From: Alphaproteobacteria bacterium
GTDB lineage: Bacteria > Pseudomonadota > Alphaproteobacteria > Micavibrionales > Micavibrionaceae
Direction: 5' to 3'
DNA length: 54,112 nt
NCBI GenBank assembly: GCA_021776075.1
Contig: JAJFGQ010000028.1
Location: 1-54,112 of the forward strand
Shown piece by piece: positions 26,267-33,576 of the stretch; position 1 is the first letter of the stretch, and every line of letters starts with the position of its first letter. The position numbers and the translations under genes were made by a program. Below the pieces are notes generated by a model, which made no database searches, was not told the origin of the DNA, and saw only the letters and a program-made list of their open reading frames with translations.

Positions 26267-27366
26267 ACTTTCCGTGCTTCAAAATCGATGCGGGGATCAA
26301 CCATGACATACACGATATCGCGGATCAGGGTCATGACGAGTCCGATCAGGGCAAAGACGTAAAGTGTTCCGAGGACAACGGGGTAATCACGGTTGATGAT
26401 GGATTCATATCCCAATAAGCCCAGCCCATCGAGGCTGAAGATCACTTCGATCAGCAGGGAACCGGTAAAGAAAATAGCCAGAAAGGCGCTGGGAAAACCG
26501 GCAATCACAATGAGCATGGCATTGCGGAAGATATGGCCATAGAGGACACGTTTTTCAGTCAGGCCCTTGGCACGGGCGGTTAGAACGTATTGCTTGTTAA
26601 TTTCATCCAGAAATGAGTTTTTAGTCAGCATGGTCAGCCCGGCAAAGCCGCTAATGACCATCGCCATAATCGGCAGGGTCATATGCCACATATAATCGAG
26701 AAACACCCGCCACCAGCTCATATCCTGCCAGTTATCGGAGATAATCCCGCGCAAGGGGAAAAGATCAAAATAGCGTCCCCCCGCGAACAGGATGATTAAG
26801 AGGATGGCGAACATGAAGGAGGGGATGGCATAGCCGATAAAAACGGCGGCACTGCTCCAGACATCAAAGGCCTGTCCATCCCTTACCGCTTTTTTAATAC
26901 CAAGGGGAATGGAGATAAAATAGATGATAATGGTGGACCAGAGGCCCAGTGATATGGAGACCGGCATTTTTTCCAGCACCAGATCGACAACGCTAATGTC
27001 GCGGTAATAGCTTTCCCCCAGATCGAAGCGCAAATAATTGCTGACCATTTGTCCGAACCGGACGTAAGCCGGTTTATCGAATCCGTATAAAGCTTCCAGT
27101 TCGGCGATAAATTCAGGATCAAGGCCCTGTGCGCCGCGATATTTGCTGCTTTGGCCCGTGGCCTGCGGCATGGCGCCGGCGGTCATATCCGTATTGGCCG
27201 CGCCGGAAATTCGCGCCGTGGCATCAACACCGTGACCTTGTAACTGTGCGATCATGCGCTCTACCGGGCCGCCGGGAACGAACTGGATGATCGCAAATGA
27301 CACCAGCATTACGCCCAGCACCGTCGGGATCATAAAGAGCAGTCGTTTGAGAATGTAGTTGGCCAT
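26263..27366 (-). CDS. yejB: Oligopeptide ABC transporter permease YejB
   Basis: Second membrane subunit of the Yej peptide importer. N-terminus [20 protein letters not shown] and [10 protein letters not shown] are typical of Dpp/Opp-type permeases of this subfamily; a long YejB-type periplasmic insert (about 38-125, including [18 protein letters not shown]) precedes the core helices; the EAA loop is near [23 protein letters not shown] with the last helices after it. 367 residues. The gene on the other strand overlaps its last four bases. Upstream lies the promoter of the divergent 42-codon gene, and the two must share the 112-base gap 27367-27478. Confidence 0.95.
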   Translation of the reverse strand: MANYILKRLLFMIPTVLGVMLVSFAIIQFVPGGPVERMIAQLQGHGVDATARISGAANTDMTAGAMPQATGQSSKYRGAQGLDPEFIAELEALYGFDKPAYVRFGQMVSNYLRFDLGESYYRDISVVDLVLEKMPVSISLGLWSTIIIYFISIPLGIKKAVRDGQAFDVWSSAAVFIGYAIPSFMFAILLIILFAGGRYFDLFPLRGIISDNWQDMSWWRVFLDYMWHMTLPIMAMVISGFAGLTMLTKNSFLDEINKQYVLTARAKGLTEKRVLYGHIFRNAMLIVIAGFPSAFLAIFFTGSLLIEVIFSLDGLGLLGYESIINRDYPVVLGTLYVFALIGLVMTLIRDIVYVMVDPRIDFEARKV

Positions 27367-27420
27367 GGATCGTTTTTAGCACCAAGGCATAAAGACACCA
27401 AGCTGTTCCTCCGGTTTTTC

Positions 27421-27450
27421 TTGACAGCCCCACATATTTTCATTTAACAT
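27421..27450 (+). promoter_or_regulatory. Promoter of the 42-codon gene
   Basis: A perfect TTGACA (27421-27426), an 18-base spacer and TAACAT (27445-27450), about 28 bases before the start codon and 10 bases before the ribosome site. Together with the terminator after the gene this makes a complete small transcription unit. Confidence 0.6.
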
Positions 27451-27478
27451 AAACATATAAACGAAAGGAAAGAAAGAA

Positions 27479-27607
27479 ATGAAGAAGAACTTTAATGCAC
27501 ATTCTAAAGGTATGGCTCAAGGTATGCCTAAGGGTATGGGTAAAGGTGCCCCCGGTAGAGCCGCTAGTCCGGCCATGGGTAAAAAGCCCGGTGGATATCG
27601 TATCTAG
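27479..27607 (+). CDS. Small basic GM-rich protein, 42 aa, unknown
   Basis: A short reading frame with all signs of a real gene: promoter, AAAGGA ribosome site (centred near 27465), ATG, 42 codons, TAG, and a strong intrinsic terminator 54 bases later. The product begins MKKNFNAHSKGM and then repeats GM with four-residue spacing (KGMAQGMPKGMGKG), followed by APGRAASPAMGKKPGGYRI. It is strongly basic (Lys and Arg, no Asp or Glu), has no hydrophobic segment, and should be unstructured and perhaps bind RNA or another acidic partner. I know of no family for it. It diverges from yejB. Confidence 0.7.
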   Translation: MKKNFNAHSKGMAQGMPKGMGKGAPGRAASPAMGKKPGGYRI

Positions 27608-27660
27608 AAGGTCCTGGTTTAGACGGGCTTTATGATGAAAGCCTGAAACCGTTATTTCCG

Positions 27661-27694
27661 CCTTGTGCGCGCTTGAAAACCGCACAAGGTTTTT
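27661..27694 (+). terminator. Intrinsic terminator after the 42-codon gene
   Basis: Perfect nine-pair stem CCTTGTGCG/CGCACAAGG with an 11-base loop, followed by TTTTTG and more T. Strong and oriented for the small plus-strand gene. Confidence 0.8.
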
Positions 27695-27740
27695 GTTTGT
27701 CTGAAAGTTAATTCCAAAATTAACAAAACTCCTTCTCCAG

Positions 27741-27835
27741 CGTCATTCCCTGGATTTGTGAAGCAAACTCTAGGGGGAATCTATTTGTCCGACATGGATC
27801 GCCCTAGAATACGCATCACGTATTCAGGCGATGAC
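27741..27835. repeat. Composite palindromic element with nested hairpins (REP/BIME-like), copy 4
   Basis: Same plan as the other elements: starts CGTCATTCCCT, ends CGATGACG. Left unit has arms ATTCCCT/AGGGGGAAT; the right unit has outer arms ATCGCC/GGCGAT around an inner GAATACG/CGTATTC hairpin. It lies between the 27661 terminator and the end of the histidine-phosphatase gene. Nothing else is seen in the 245-base gap 27608-27852. Confidence 0.6.
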
Positions 27836-27852
27836 GATAGTCATAAGCTGTT

Positions 27853-28470
27853 TTACGGTCTAACATTCCAGTCTTTCACAATCCATTGGTTGTTCGTGTG
27901 CTCCAGAATGCAAAAGGCGCCCGTTGCAATCTTGATGTTGTGATTGGTCAGGAAGCCGTCGAAATCACCGGTTAAATGTGGTGCAAAGCGGGCGATACCG
28001 TTTGAGGTGACAGCCAAAACAACCTCCCCGTCATCGTGGATGCATATCTGGTTGGCAAAACCCTGCCAGTGATGGATGATTTCATCCGGATCGACTTGCC
28101 AGCCTTCGGGGACAAGGGCTTTTTCATCCCAGTCTTTTAAAGCTTCCTCACCCAGACGGGCGATGACGTCTTCTTCTGTTTTGTTTTCATCCGGGCCGTA
28201 ATCAATTTCGTTGAATATATCGAGAGCATAGACGGGTTGCGGATAACCTGCAGCCCGTACCGCAATTTCCCCGGTTTCGATGGTGCGTTTGAGACAGGAT
28301 GAATAAGCAATCTCGGGTATCAGTCCTCTTTCTTTTAAATGCGCACCAAGGGCGCGGGCTTGGTCCCGTCCCTGATCGGTCAGAGGTATATCTGTGCGTC
28401 CTCCGACACGGCGCGGCGTTTCATCGGCTTCGAATGTATTACCATGGCGGGCGATAATGAGTGTTGTCAT
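27853..28470 (-). CDS. Histidine-phosphatase-superfamily protein lacking the second catalytic histidine
   Basis: Phosphoglycerate-mutase-like fold, 205 aa. The first catalytic motif is intact (LIIARHGNT, His9), as are LTDQGRDQARALG, the SSCLKRTIETGEI Arg motif and FNEIDYG. The second motif, normally SHGG, reads AVTSNGIARF (residues 153-162), so the usual second His is missing. Activity is therefore uncertain; it may be a weak phosphatase or a binding protein. The ATG overlaps the stop of the O-antigen-ligase-like gene by four bases (ATGA), so the two are coupled. Confidence 0.85.
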   Translation of the reverse strand: MTTLIIARHGNTFEADETPRRVGGRTDIPLTDQGRDQARALGAHLKERGLIPEIAYSSCLKRTIETGEIAVRAAGYPQPVYALDIFNEIDYGPDENKTEEDVIARLGEEALKDWDEKALVPEGWQVDPDEIIHHWQGFANQICIHDDGEVVLAVTSNGIARFAPHLTGDFDGFLTNHNIKIATGAFCILEHTNNQWIVKDWNVRP

Positions 28471-30377
28471 GGTGTTTTTCCGCTGTTTTTACGGTTCTTT
28501 TTCAGAAGGTGAAGCTTCTGGATCATGGCGATATCTTCGATGTTTTTCAGTATAGCTGTGTAGGTTTGTTGGACATTTGCCGGGTGCGGATATTGCAGCC
28601 CTTCTTCCAGAATATCATAAGCCATGGCCGGATTGCCGTTTGAAACATAGATATTTGCCAGTTCTTCTCGGGCACGAAAATGGCGGCTGTTTTTTGCAAT
28701 AGCGCGTTGCCAGTATGTTGCGGCCTGTGCTTTATCACCTGTCACGGCGTAGAGTTTGGCGCGTTTATGGTCGATTTCCGCCCATGCCGGGTTCATGCTT
28801 TCCGCCCCGTCCAGAAGGGCAAGCGTTTGCTGGAACAGATCATCCTGCTCTTCCTGATTTAAAAGCCCGCCCGGCGCTGTGAGTATATCTATATACAAGC
28901 CGGCCAGATGTACTTCCGGGTCAATAAAGCTGCCCGGCGCCCATTTGTCAGCCTTTTGAATATTGGTCATGAAGGATTCTATGCCGGCCTGTCCGATATT
29001 GTTTTTGGCTTCCATCAGGTAGTAACGGCCCACAGAACTGCTAATGGTCATGAGGGCAATGAGTCCGATAATACTCACGGTCACAACGGCCATGAAGGGT
29101 TTTTGCCAGTTTTCAAGGGAGGCCGTGAGGAATGAGGTTGTTTGATCTTTCAGGGCTTTTGCCGTCAGAGCGTACCATGCTGCCAGCCAAACACCGCAGA
29201 CGATCAGTATGGGCATCACATAGAGGTGAAACGTCACATGAGTGTGTAGCAGCAGTGCCAGCAAGCCACAGAACAGCCCCATAATGGCTGGCCGCAGGGG
29301 CGAATCAGGTTCTGTGGCGCGCAGGGACCGGAAGGTGCGCAGCAGGACGGCTATCAGGAGTGCGTAGAAGAGCAGCGGCGCGGCTATACCCATTTCTGCC
29401 CAGAATTGCAGAGGGTCCATATGCACCCAATATCCGGCAGAATTATCAATAAGCGGCGGGCGGTAGGCGGGGTAATAGAGATAAAACGTGCCAAAGCCCG
29501 TGCCCAGCCATGGATGATCCTGTACCATCGCTCCTGTGGCTTTCCAGAGGGCGATCCGGCTTGTTATTGTGGTGTCTTCCAGCGGTGTGCTGAGTTCAGC
29601 CATGCGATCGCTCAAAGGGGCCGTTGTTGTGGTCTGCATGAAGGAAAAAAGACTGCCCGTTAAAACCAGAAGCAGGACAAAGCTTTTCCAATTTTGTTTG
29701 ATCGTTGTTTGCAGGGACATGAACAAGAGGGGCGCGGCAATAAGGAAGCTGATTAAGCCCCCCCGGCTTTGTGTGGCGAGTAATCCTGTGAACAGGATCA
29801 AGGTAAGCGCCAGCGCGGCGTAATGCAGGCTCTTTTTTTTGCCGGGGAATAAAAACCACGCCATGGCGGGTAATAGCCCGAGATTGAGAAGCCCGGCGAG
29901 GTTGTTCGGGTTGGGCAAAGGGTGGTGGGCGCGGCTGCCGAATTCTTGCAGGAAGACCGTGCTTTGCAGGATGGCCCATCCGCTGAGAATACCAAGCGCC
30001 AGCATAAGGGCTGTGGTGCCCGTCTTGAGCCATGTTTCACGGTTACGGCCCATCAGCAGGGTAAAGAAAACCAGCGGCAGGGAAATGAAAACCAGATAGG
30101 TTATCAGGCTGGAAAACGGGACGCTGCTCCAGGACAGGCTGAATGTCACATAAAGCCAGAATAAAAACATAAGAAGCGCGGTGGCGCTCGCGGGGATTTG
30201 TGCCCCCGTCCAGAAAGAGGGCAGGATAATCAGGCAGGCCGGAACCAGAAGGAGCAAAGTCGCCGGTGCATATATAATATCCTGATAGCCCTCGAAAAAG
30301 AGGCTCAAGCCAAAGGCGCCGAGTAAGGATAATGTGCCGATGATGATAGATGGTTTTTTCATGAAGTCATCATACAA
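28467..30377 (-). CDS. O-antigen ligase family membrane protein with a TPR-like tail
   Basis: A Wzy_C/WaaL-type protein: about 12 membrane helices over residues 8-450, with the family core LATQSRGGLISFLI and the large periplasmic loop containing HPWLGTGFGTFYLYYP. The C-terminal 170 residues are soluble and hold helical TPR-like pairs (for example GDKAQAATYWQRAIAKNSRHFRA cut as two halves; SNGNPAMAYDILEEGL). Such proteins join or polymerise surface glycans; kdsB just upstream agrees with a lipopolysaccharide role. Which acceptor is used cannot be told. The start may be the ATG five codons downstream (MKKPSIIIG, 30362). Confidence 0.88.
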   Translation of the reverse strand: MYDDFMKKPSIIIGTLSLLGAFGLSLFFEGYQDIIYAPATLLLLVPACLIILPSFWTGAQIPASATALLMFLFWLYVTFSLSWSSVPFSSLITYLVFISLPLVFFTLLMGRNRETWLKTGTTALMLALGILSGWAILQSTVFLQEFGSRAHHPLPNPNNLAGLLNLGLLPAMAWFLFPGKKKSLHYAALALTLILFTGLLATQSRGGLISFLIAAPLLFMSLQTTIKQNWKSFVLLLVLTGSLFSFMQTTTTAPLSDRMAELSTPLEDTTITSRIALWKATGAMVQDHPWLGTGFGTFYLYYPAYRPPLIDNSAGYWVHMDPLQFWAEMGIAAPLLFYALLIAVLLRTFRSLRATEPDSPLRPAIMGLFCGLLALLLHTHVTFHLYVMPILIVCGVWLAAWYALTAKALKDQTTSFLTASLENWQKPFMAVVTVSIIGLIALMTISSSVGRYYLMEAKNNIGQAGIESFMTNIQKADKWAPGSFIDPEVHLAGLYIDILTAPGGLLNQEEQDDLFQQTLALLDGAESMNPAWAEIDHKRAKLYAVTGDKAQAATYWQRAIAKNSRHFRAREELANIYVSNGNPAMAYDILEEGLQYPHPANVQQTYTAILKNIEDIAMIQKLHLLKKNRKNSGKTP

Positions 30378-30403
30378 GGATAAAGCAATGTTTCAAACAC
30401 GAT

Positions 30404-30483
30404 GTCATTCCGGCGGAGGCCGGAATCCATTTATCGGTCAACGTAATGTGGGTAAATAGACCCCGTCCTGCGACGGGGTGACG
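30404..30483. repeat. Composite palindromic element (REP/BIME-like), copy 5, inverted
   Basis: The same two hairpins as at 16325 and 18170 but in the opposite orientation: ATTCCGGC-GGAG-GCCGGAAT first, then ACCCCGTC-CTGC-GACGGGGT, ending TGACGG. It separates kdsB from the O-antigen-ligase-like gene. Confidence 0.85.
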
Positions 30484-30519
30484 GTTTTTAATTTATTCTA
30501 TGAAATTGGCTGTCCCCCT

Positions 30520-31332
30520 TTAGGGTGACTCGACGCATTGTGCCAGTATTTTCTCTGCTCGTTCAACATCTTCCGGTGAATCGATACCGGCTTGTAACAT
30601 GCCAGAAGGGGCAATAACTTTGACGGTGAAGATAGAAATACCATTTTCCAGCAGTCGTAATTGTTCTAATCCCTCAAGAATCTCATAGTGGCTTTGTGGT
30701 AGCGTTACATATTTTTCAAGGATGTCTTTTCGATAGGCATAAACACCGATGTGTTGAAAAATAGGAGATTTATTTCCTTCTTGTCTTAGTTTTTCTTCGT
30801 TTCTGATGGCCGGAATGATTTGTTTTGAAAACCATCTGGCATAGCCTGTCTCATGATCTCTAATAACTGTAGTGCCACTAAATGGTGTTATTTTTTTTGC
30901 TTCCCTCAAGTGGTCAAGGTCTTCCCATGCCAGATTATGAATGGGTGTTACGACTTCCAATTGAGGGTTGTTCTGAATGGCCTTGATTAATTCTTGAAGC
31001 ACAATAGGTGGTGTGAAAGGCGCATCACCTTGCAGGCTGATGATAAAATCATAGTTGTTTCCTGATTTTTGCGCTGCCTCAAGAACACGGTCGGAGCCAG
31101 TGTGGCAGTTGTCCGAGGTGATGAGACAGGGCACGTCTATGTCTTGGCAGTGATCGGCGATTCGTTGATCTTCCGTAGCAACCATCAAGTCTATGTCATC
31201 ATGTTCTGCGGTAGCCTTGCGCCCCACTTCCACAACGCGTTCCAGCATCGTGCGTCCGGCAATTTTTACCAATGGCTTACCGGGAAATCGTGTGGAGCCG
31301 TAACGGGCGGGTATGATGATCGCTGTTTTCAT
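30520..31332 (-). CDS. kdsB: 3-deoxy-manno-octulosonate cytidylyltransferase KdsB
   Basis: Activates Kdo with CTP to CMP-Kdo for the lipopolysaccharide inner core. Signature N-terminus MKTAIIIPARYGSTRFPGKP, then ISLQGDAPFTPP, HIGVYAYRKDIL and LEGLEQLRLLENG. 270 residues. GGGAG before this ATG and the ATGA overlap with the yejA stop fix the start at 31332. By eye it is richer in A+T than yejA and the ligase gene on either side (not counted), which hints at separate acquisition. Cytosolic. Confidence 0.95.
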   Translation of the reverse strand: MKTAIIIPARYGSTRFPGKPLVKIAGRTMLERVVEVGRKATAEHDDIDLMVATEDQRIADHCQDIDVPCLITSDNCHTGSDRVLEAAQKSGNNYDFIISLQGDAPFTPPIVLQELIKAIQNNPQLEVVTPIHNLAWEDLDHLREAKKITPFSGTTVIRDHETGYARWFSKQIIPAIRNEEKLRQEGNKSPIFQHIGVYAYRKDILEKYVTLPQSHYEILEGLEQLRLLENGISIFTVKVIAPSGMLQAGIDSPEDVERAEKILAQCVESP

Positions 31333-33149
31333 TCTTTCTCCCACCACGTATCCATGACGCCCAAGGCAAAGGGAGCCTGAATCTCCGGTTGGCCGAATTT
31401 ATTCCAATATCCAATACGCCAGGCGGCGAGGTGCCAGTTCGGAATGACGTAATGGCCCCATTGCAGAACGCGGTCAAGGGCGCGGGACCTTGTAACGAGG
31501 TCCTCTCGCGTCGGCGCGCTGACGATCAAATCAACCAGCTCATCAACCACCGGGTCTTTGATGCCGATATAGTTGCGGGAGCCGGGTGCATCGGCTTTGT
31601 CCGAACCCCAATATTCCCGTTGTTCGTTACCGGGGGAATTGGACTGCCCATAGGAAGACACTGTCATATCATAGTCGAAAGCCAGAATGCGGTTGACGTA
31701 TTGTGAGGCATCAACAACGCGGAAGCTGGCTTTGATGCCGATTTTCTCCAGATTTTTGAAAAAGGGTAAGATCCAGCGGTCGAAAGCGGCATTGCCGCCA
31801 TTGGTCAGGAATTCAAATTCCAGCCTGACGCCCGTATCCTTGTGAACGCGTACGCCGTCTTCTCCCATCACGTAACCCGCATCATCAAGGAGCTTTATCG
31901 CGGCCCGCAGGTTTTTTCGTATATTGCCGGAGCCGTCTGTTTTCGGCGGGTTGTATTCCGTTGTAAAGATTTCGTCCGGGATACGGCCCCGATATTGTTC
32001 TAGTATGGCCAGTTCTCGCTCATCTGGTAGCCCCGTAGCTTCCATTTCGGAATTGGAGAAATAGCTGCGTGAGCGTTTATAAGCGCCAAAAGCAAATTGC
32101 TTGTTCGACCATTCATAGTCAAAGCCGTAGCCAATGGCTTCCCGCACGGCGCGGTCCTGAAAAACCGGGCGGCGTATGTTATAGACAAAGCCCTGCATGC
32201 CCTGCGGTAAAGCATTGGGGGTCAGTTTCTTGATAATCCGGCCATCCTGTACGGGGGCGACATCATAGCCTGTGGCCCATGTTTTTGCCGTATATTCGCG
32301 GTGAAATTCATACTCCCCGGCAAAGAAAGCCTCCAGAGATACATTCTGATCGCGGTAATAATCATAGGTAATACGGTCGAAATTATAACGCCCTTTGAAG
32401 ACAGGCAGGTTTTCACCCCACCAGTTTTTAACCCGGTCATAAGACAGCGAACGCCCCGGTATAACAGTGCTTATTTTATAAGGGCCGCTGCCCAGTGGCG
32501 GTTCCAGTGTGGTTTTGGTGAAATCATGCCCTTCTGATTCCCAGTAATGTTGAGGCAGAACAGGCATCTGTCCGACAATGATCGGAAGCTCGCGGTTGCC
32601 CGCCATGTCGAAGGTGAATTGAACGCTGTATTCAGACACAGCTTCGACAGTTTCAACATTCACGTAATAGGCTTTGTAGAAAGGTGTGCCGTGTTTCATC
32701 AGGGTGTTAAAGCTCCAGACGACGTCGGCGGCTGTAATCGGCACGCCGTCATGCCAGCGTGCTTCCGGGCGCATGTTGAAAATAACCCAGCTCCGGTCCG
32801 GAGGGAATACGAGCGTTTCTGCAATTGCGCCATAAGCCGTAAAGGGCTCATCAGCGCTTTGCGTCAGAAGGGTTTCATAGATCATGCCCAGACCGCCGGC
32901 GGCAACACCTTTGATAATATAGGCATTCAGGTTATCAAATGTTTCCAGTTCCCGTAATTTCAGAGTGCCGCCTTTCGGAGCCTCTGGATTTACATAGTCG
33001 AAATGGGTAAAGTACGGCTTGTATTTCGCCTCGCCATGCATCGCAATCGCGTGAACAGGTGCGATTTCAAGTCCGGTATCTTCCTGTGCTTGTGCAGGAG
33101 GGGTGAGGGAAAGAAACAGGGCGATAAGGAGGAGGGAAAAAATATGCAT
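31329..33149 (-). CDS. yejA: Oligopeptide ABC transporter substrate-binding protein YejA
   Basis: Periplasmic receptor of the Yej importer, SBP family 5. A signal peptide is seen (MHIFSLLLIALFLSL, cleavage after AQA, before QEDTGL). Family motifs: HAIAMHGEAKYKPYFTHFDY, APKGGTLKLRE, the domain core RWVIFNMRPEARWHDG-like stretch and YNIRRPVFQDRAVREAIGY. About 606 residues. The open frame extends to a GTG at 33194, but the ATG at 33149 gives the proper signal peptide. It is coupled to kdsB by a 4-bp overlap rather than to yejB, which is about 4 kb further on; the classical yejABEF order is kept. Confidence 0.95.
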   Translation of the reverse strand: MHIFSLLLIALFLSLTPPAQAQEDTGLEIAPVHAIAMHGEAKYKPYFTHFDYVNPEAPKGGTLKLRELETFDNLNAYIIKGVAAGGLGMIYETLLTQSADEPFTAYGAIAETLVFPPDRSWVIFNMRPEARWHDGVPITAADVVWSFNTLMKHGTPFYKAYYVNVETVEAVSEYSVQFTFDMAGNRELPIIVGQMPVLPQHYWESEGHDFTKTTLEPPLGSGPYKISTVIPGRSLSYDRVKNWWGENLPVFKGRYNFDRITYDYYRDQNVSLEAFFAGEYEFHREYTAKTWATGYDVAPVQDGRIIKKLTPNALPQGMQGFVYNIRRPVFQDRAVREAIGYGFDYEWSNKQFAFGAYKRSRSYFSNSEMEATGLPDERELAILEQYRGRIPDEIFTTEYNPPKTDGSGNIRKNLRAAIKLLDDAGYVMGEDGVRVHKDTGVRLEFEFLTNGGNAAFDRWILPFFKNLEKIGIKASFRVVDASQYVNRILAFDYDMTVSSYGQSNSPGNEQREYWGSDKADAPGSRNYIGIKDPVVDELVDLIVSAPTREDLVTRSRALDRVLQWGHYVIPNWHLAAWRIGYWNKFGQPEIQAPFALGVMDTWWEKE

Positions 33150-33229
33150 GATAGTTCTGCCATTAAAGAAGATGAAAACGTTCTTTTTTAACACGAAGAT
33201 ATGAAGACGCGAAGGGGTTTAAGTTTCTA

Positions 33230-33259
33230 TTGACATAACACAATCATCTGTGCTAGATT
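33230..33259 (+). promoter_or_regulatory. Candidate promoter of the 88-aa orphan gene
   Basis: TTGACA (33230-33235), an 18-base spacer and TAGATT (33254-33259) preceded by TGC, an extended -10. It lies between divergent yejA and the small plus-strand gene. Confidence 0.6.
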
Positions 33260-33300
33260 TCTCTATCAAATAAGCGTTAGTTGCAAAGGGATATATGACA

Positions 33301-33567
33301 ATGAAAGATGATAATAGCGTTGTGACACTTTACTTTAGGGCAAAAGCAGCAGGGATAGCGGAAGATTCTATGGAGCCCGGTATGTCTTGCCTTATTGTCA
33401 GAGTTCCCGCCGGAAATAAAGAAGGCCAGGAAGTGCATTGTACAGATGAAATGCAAGGCCCGCCTATTGCAGCCAGAGAAAAATTCGGGTTTTCTGACAG
33501 GGATGTCGTGTGGTCTGGCTTTAAATCAGAGATGAAGTTACTGAGGGCCGTATCGCCGAGACTGTAA
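33301..33567 (+). CDS. Hypothetical protein, 88 aa
   Basis: Unknown small soluble protein (begins MKDDNSVVTLYF). It looks like an alpha/beta domain of mixed charge with two Cys and no membrane helix. The frame also has an ATG two codons upstream (33295), but AAGGGA at 33286-33291 is too close to that one and nine bases from this ATG. It has a good promoter of its own. It converges with the TipF-like gene and ends nine bases before it. No relation to yejA, from which it diverges, is evident. Confidence 0.65.
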   Translation: MKDDNSVVTLYFRAKAAGIAEDSMEPGMSCLIVRVPAGNKEGQEVHCTDEMQGPPIAAREKFGFSDRDVVWSGFKSEMKLLRAVSPRL

Positions 33568-33576
33568 ATCTTATTA

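Noticed and set aside
27440-27685. 81-codon minus-strand frame over the 42-codon gene
   Set aside because: It is a low-complexity mirror of the plus-strand gene (Thr/His-rich), has no ribosome site, and the promoter and terminator point to the plus strand.
29596-30040. Overlapping frames (145 and 80 codons) inside the O-antigen-ligase-like gene
   Set aside because: They are Pro/Arg/Ala-rich shadow translations of a gene with clear membrane helices.
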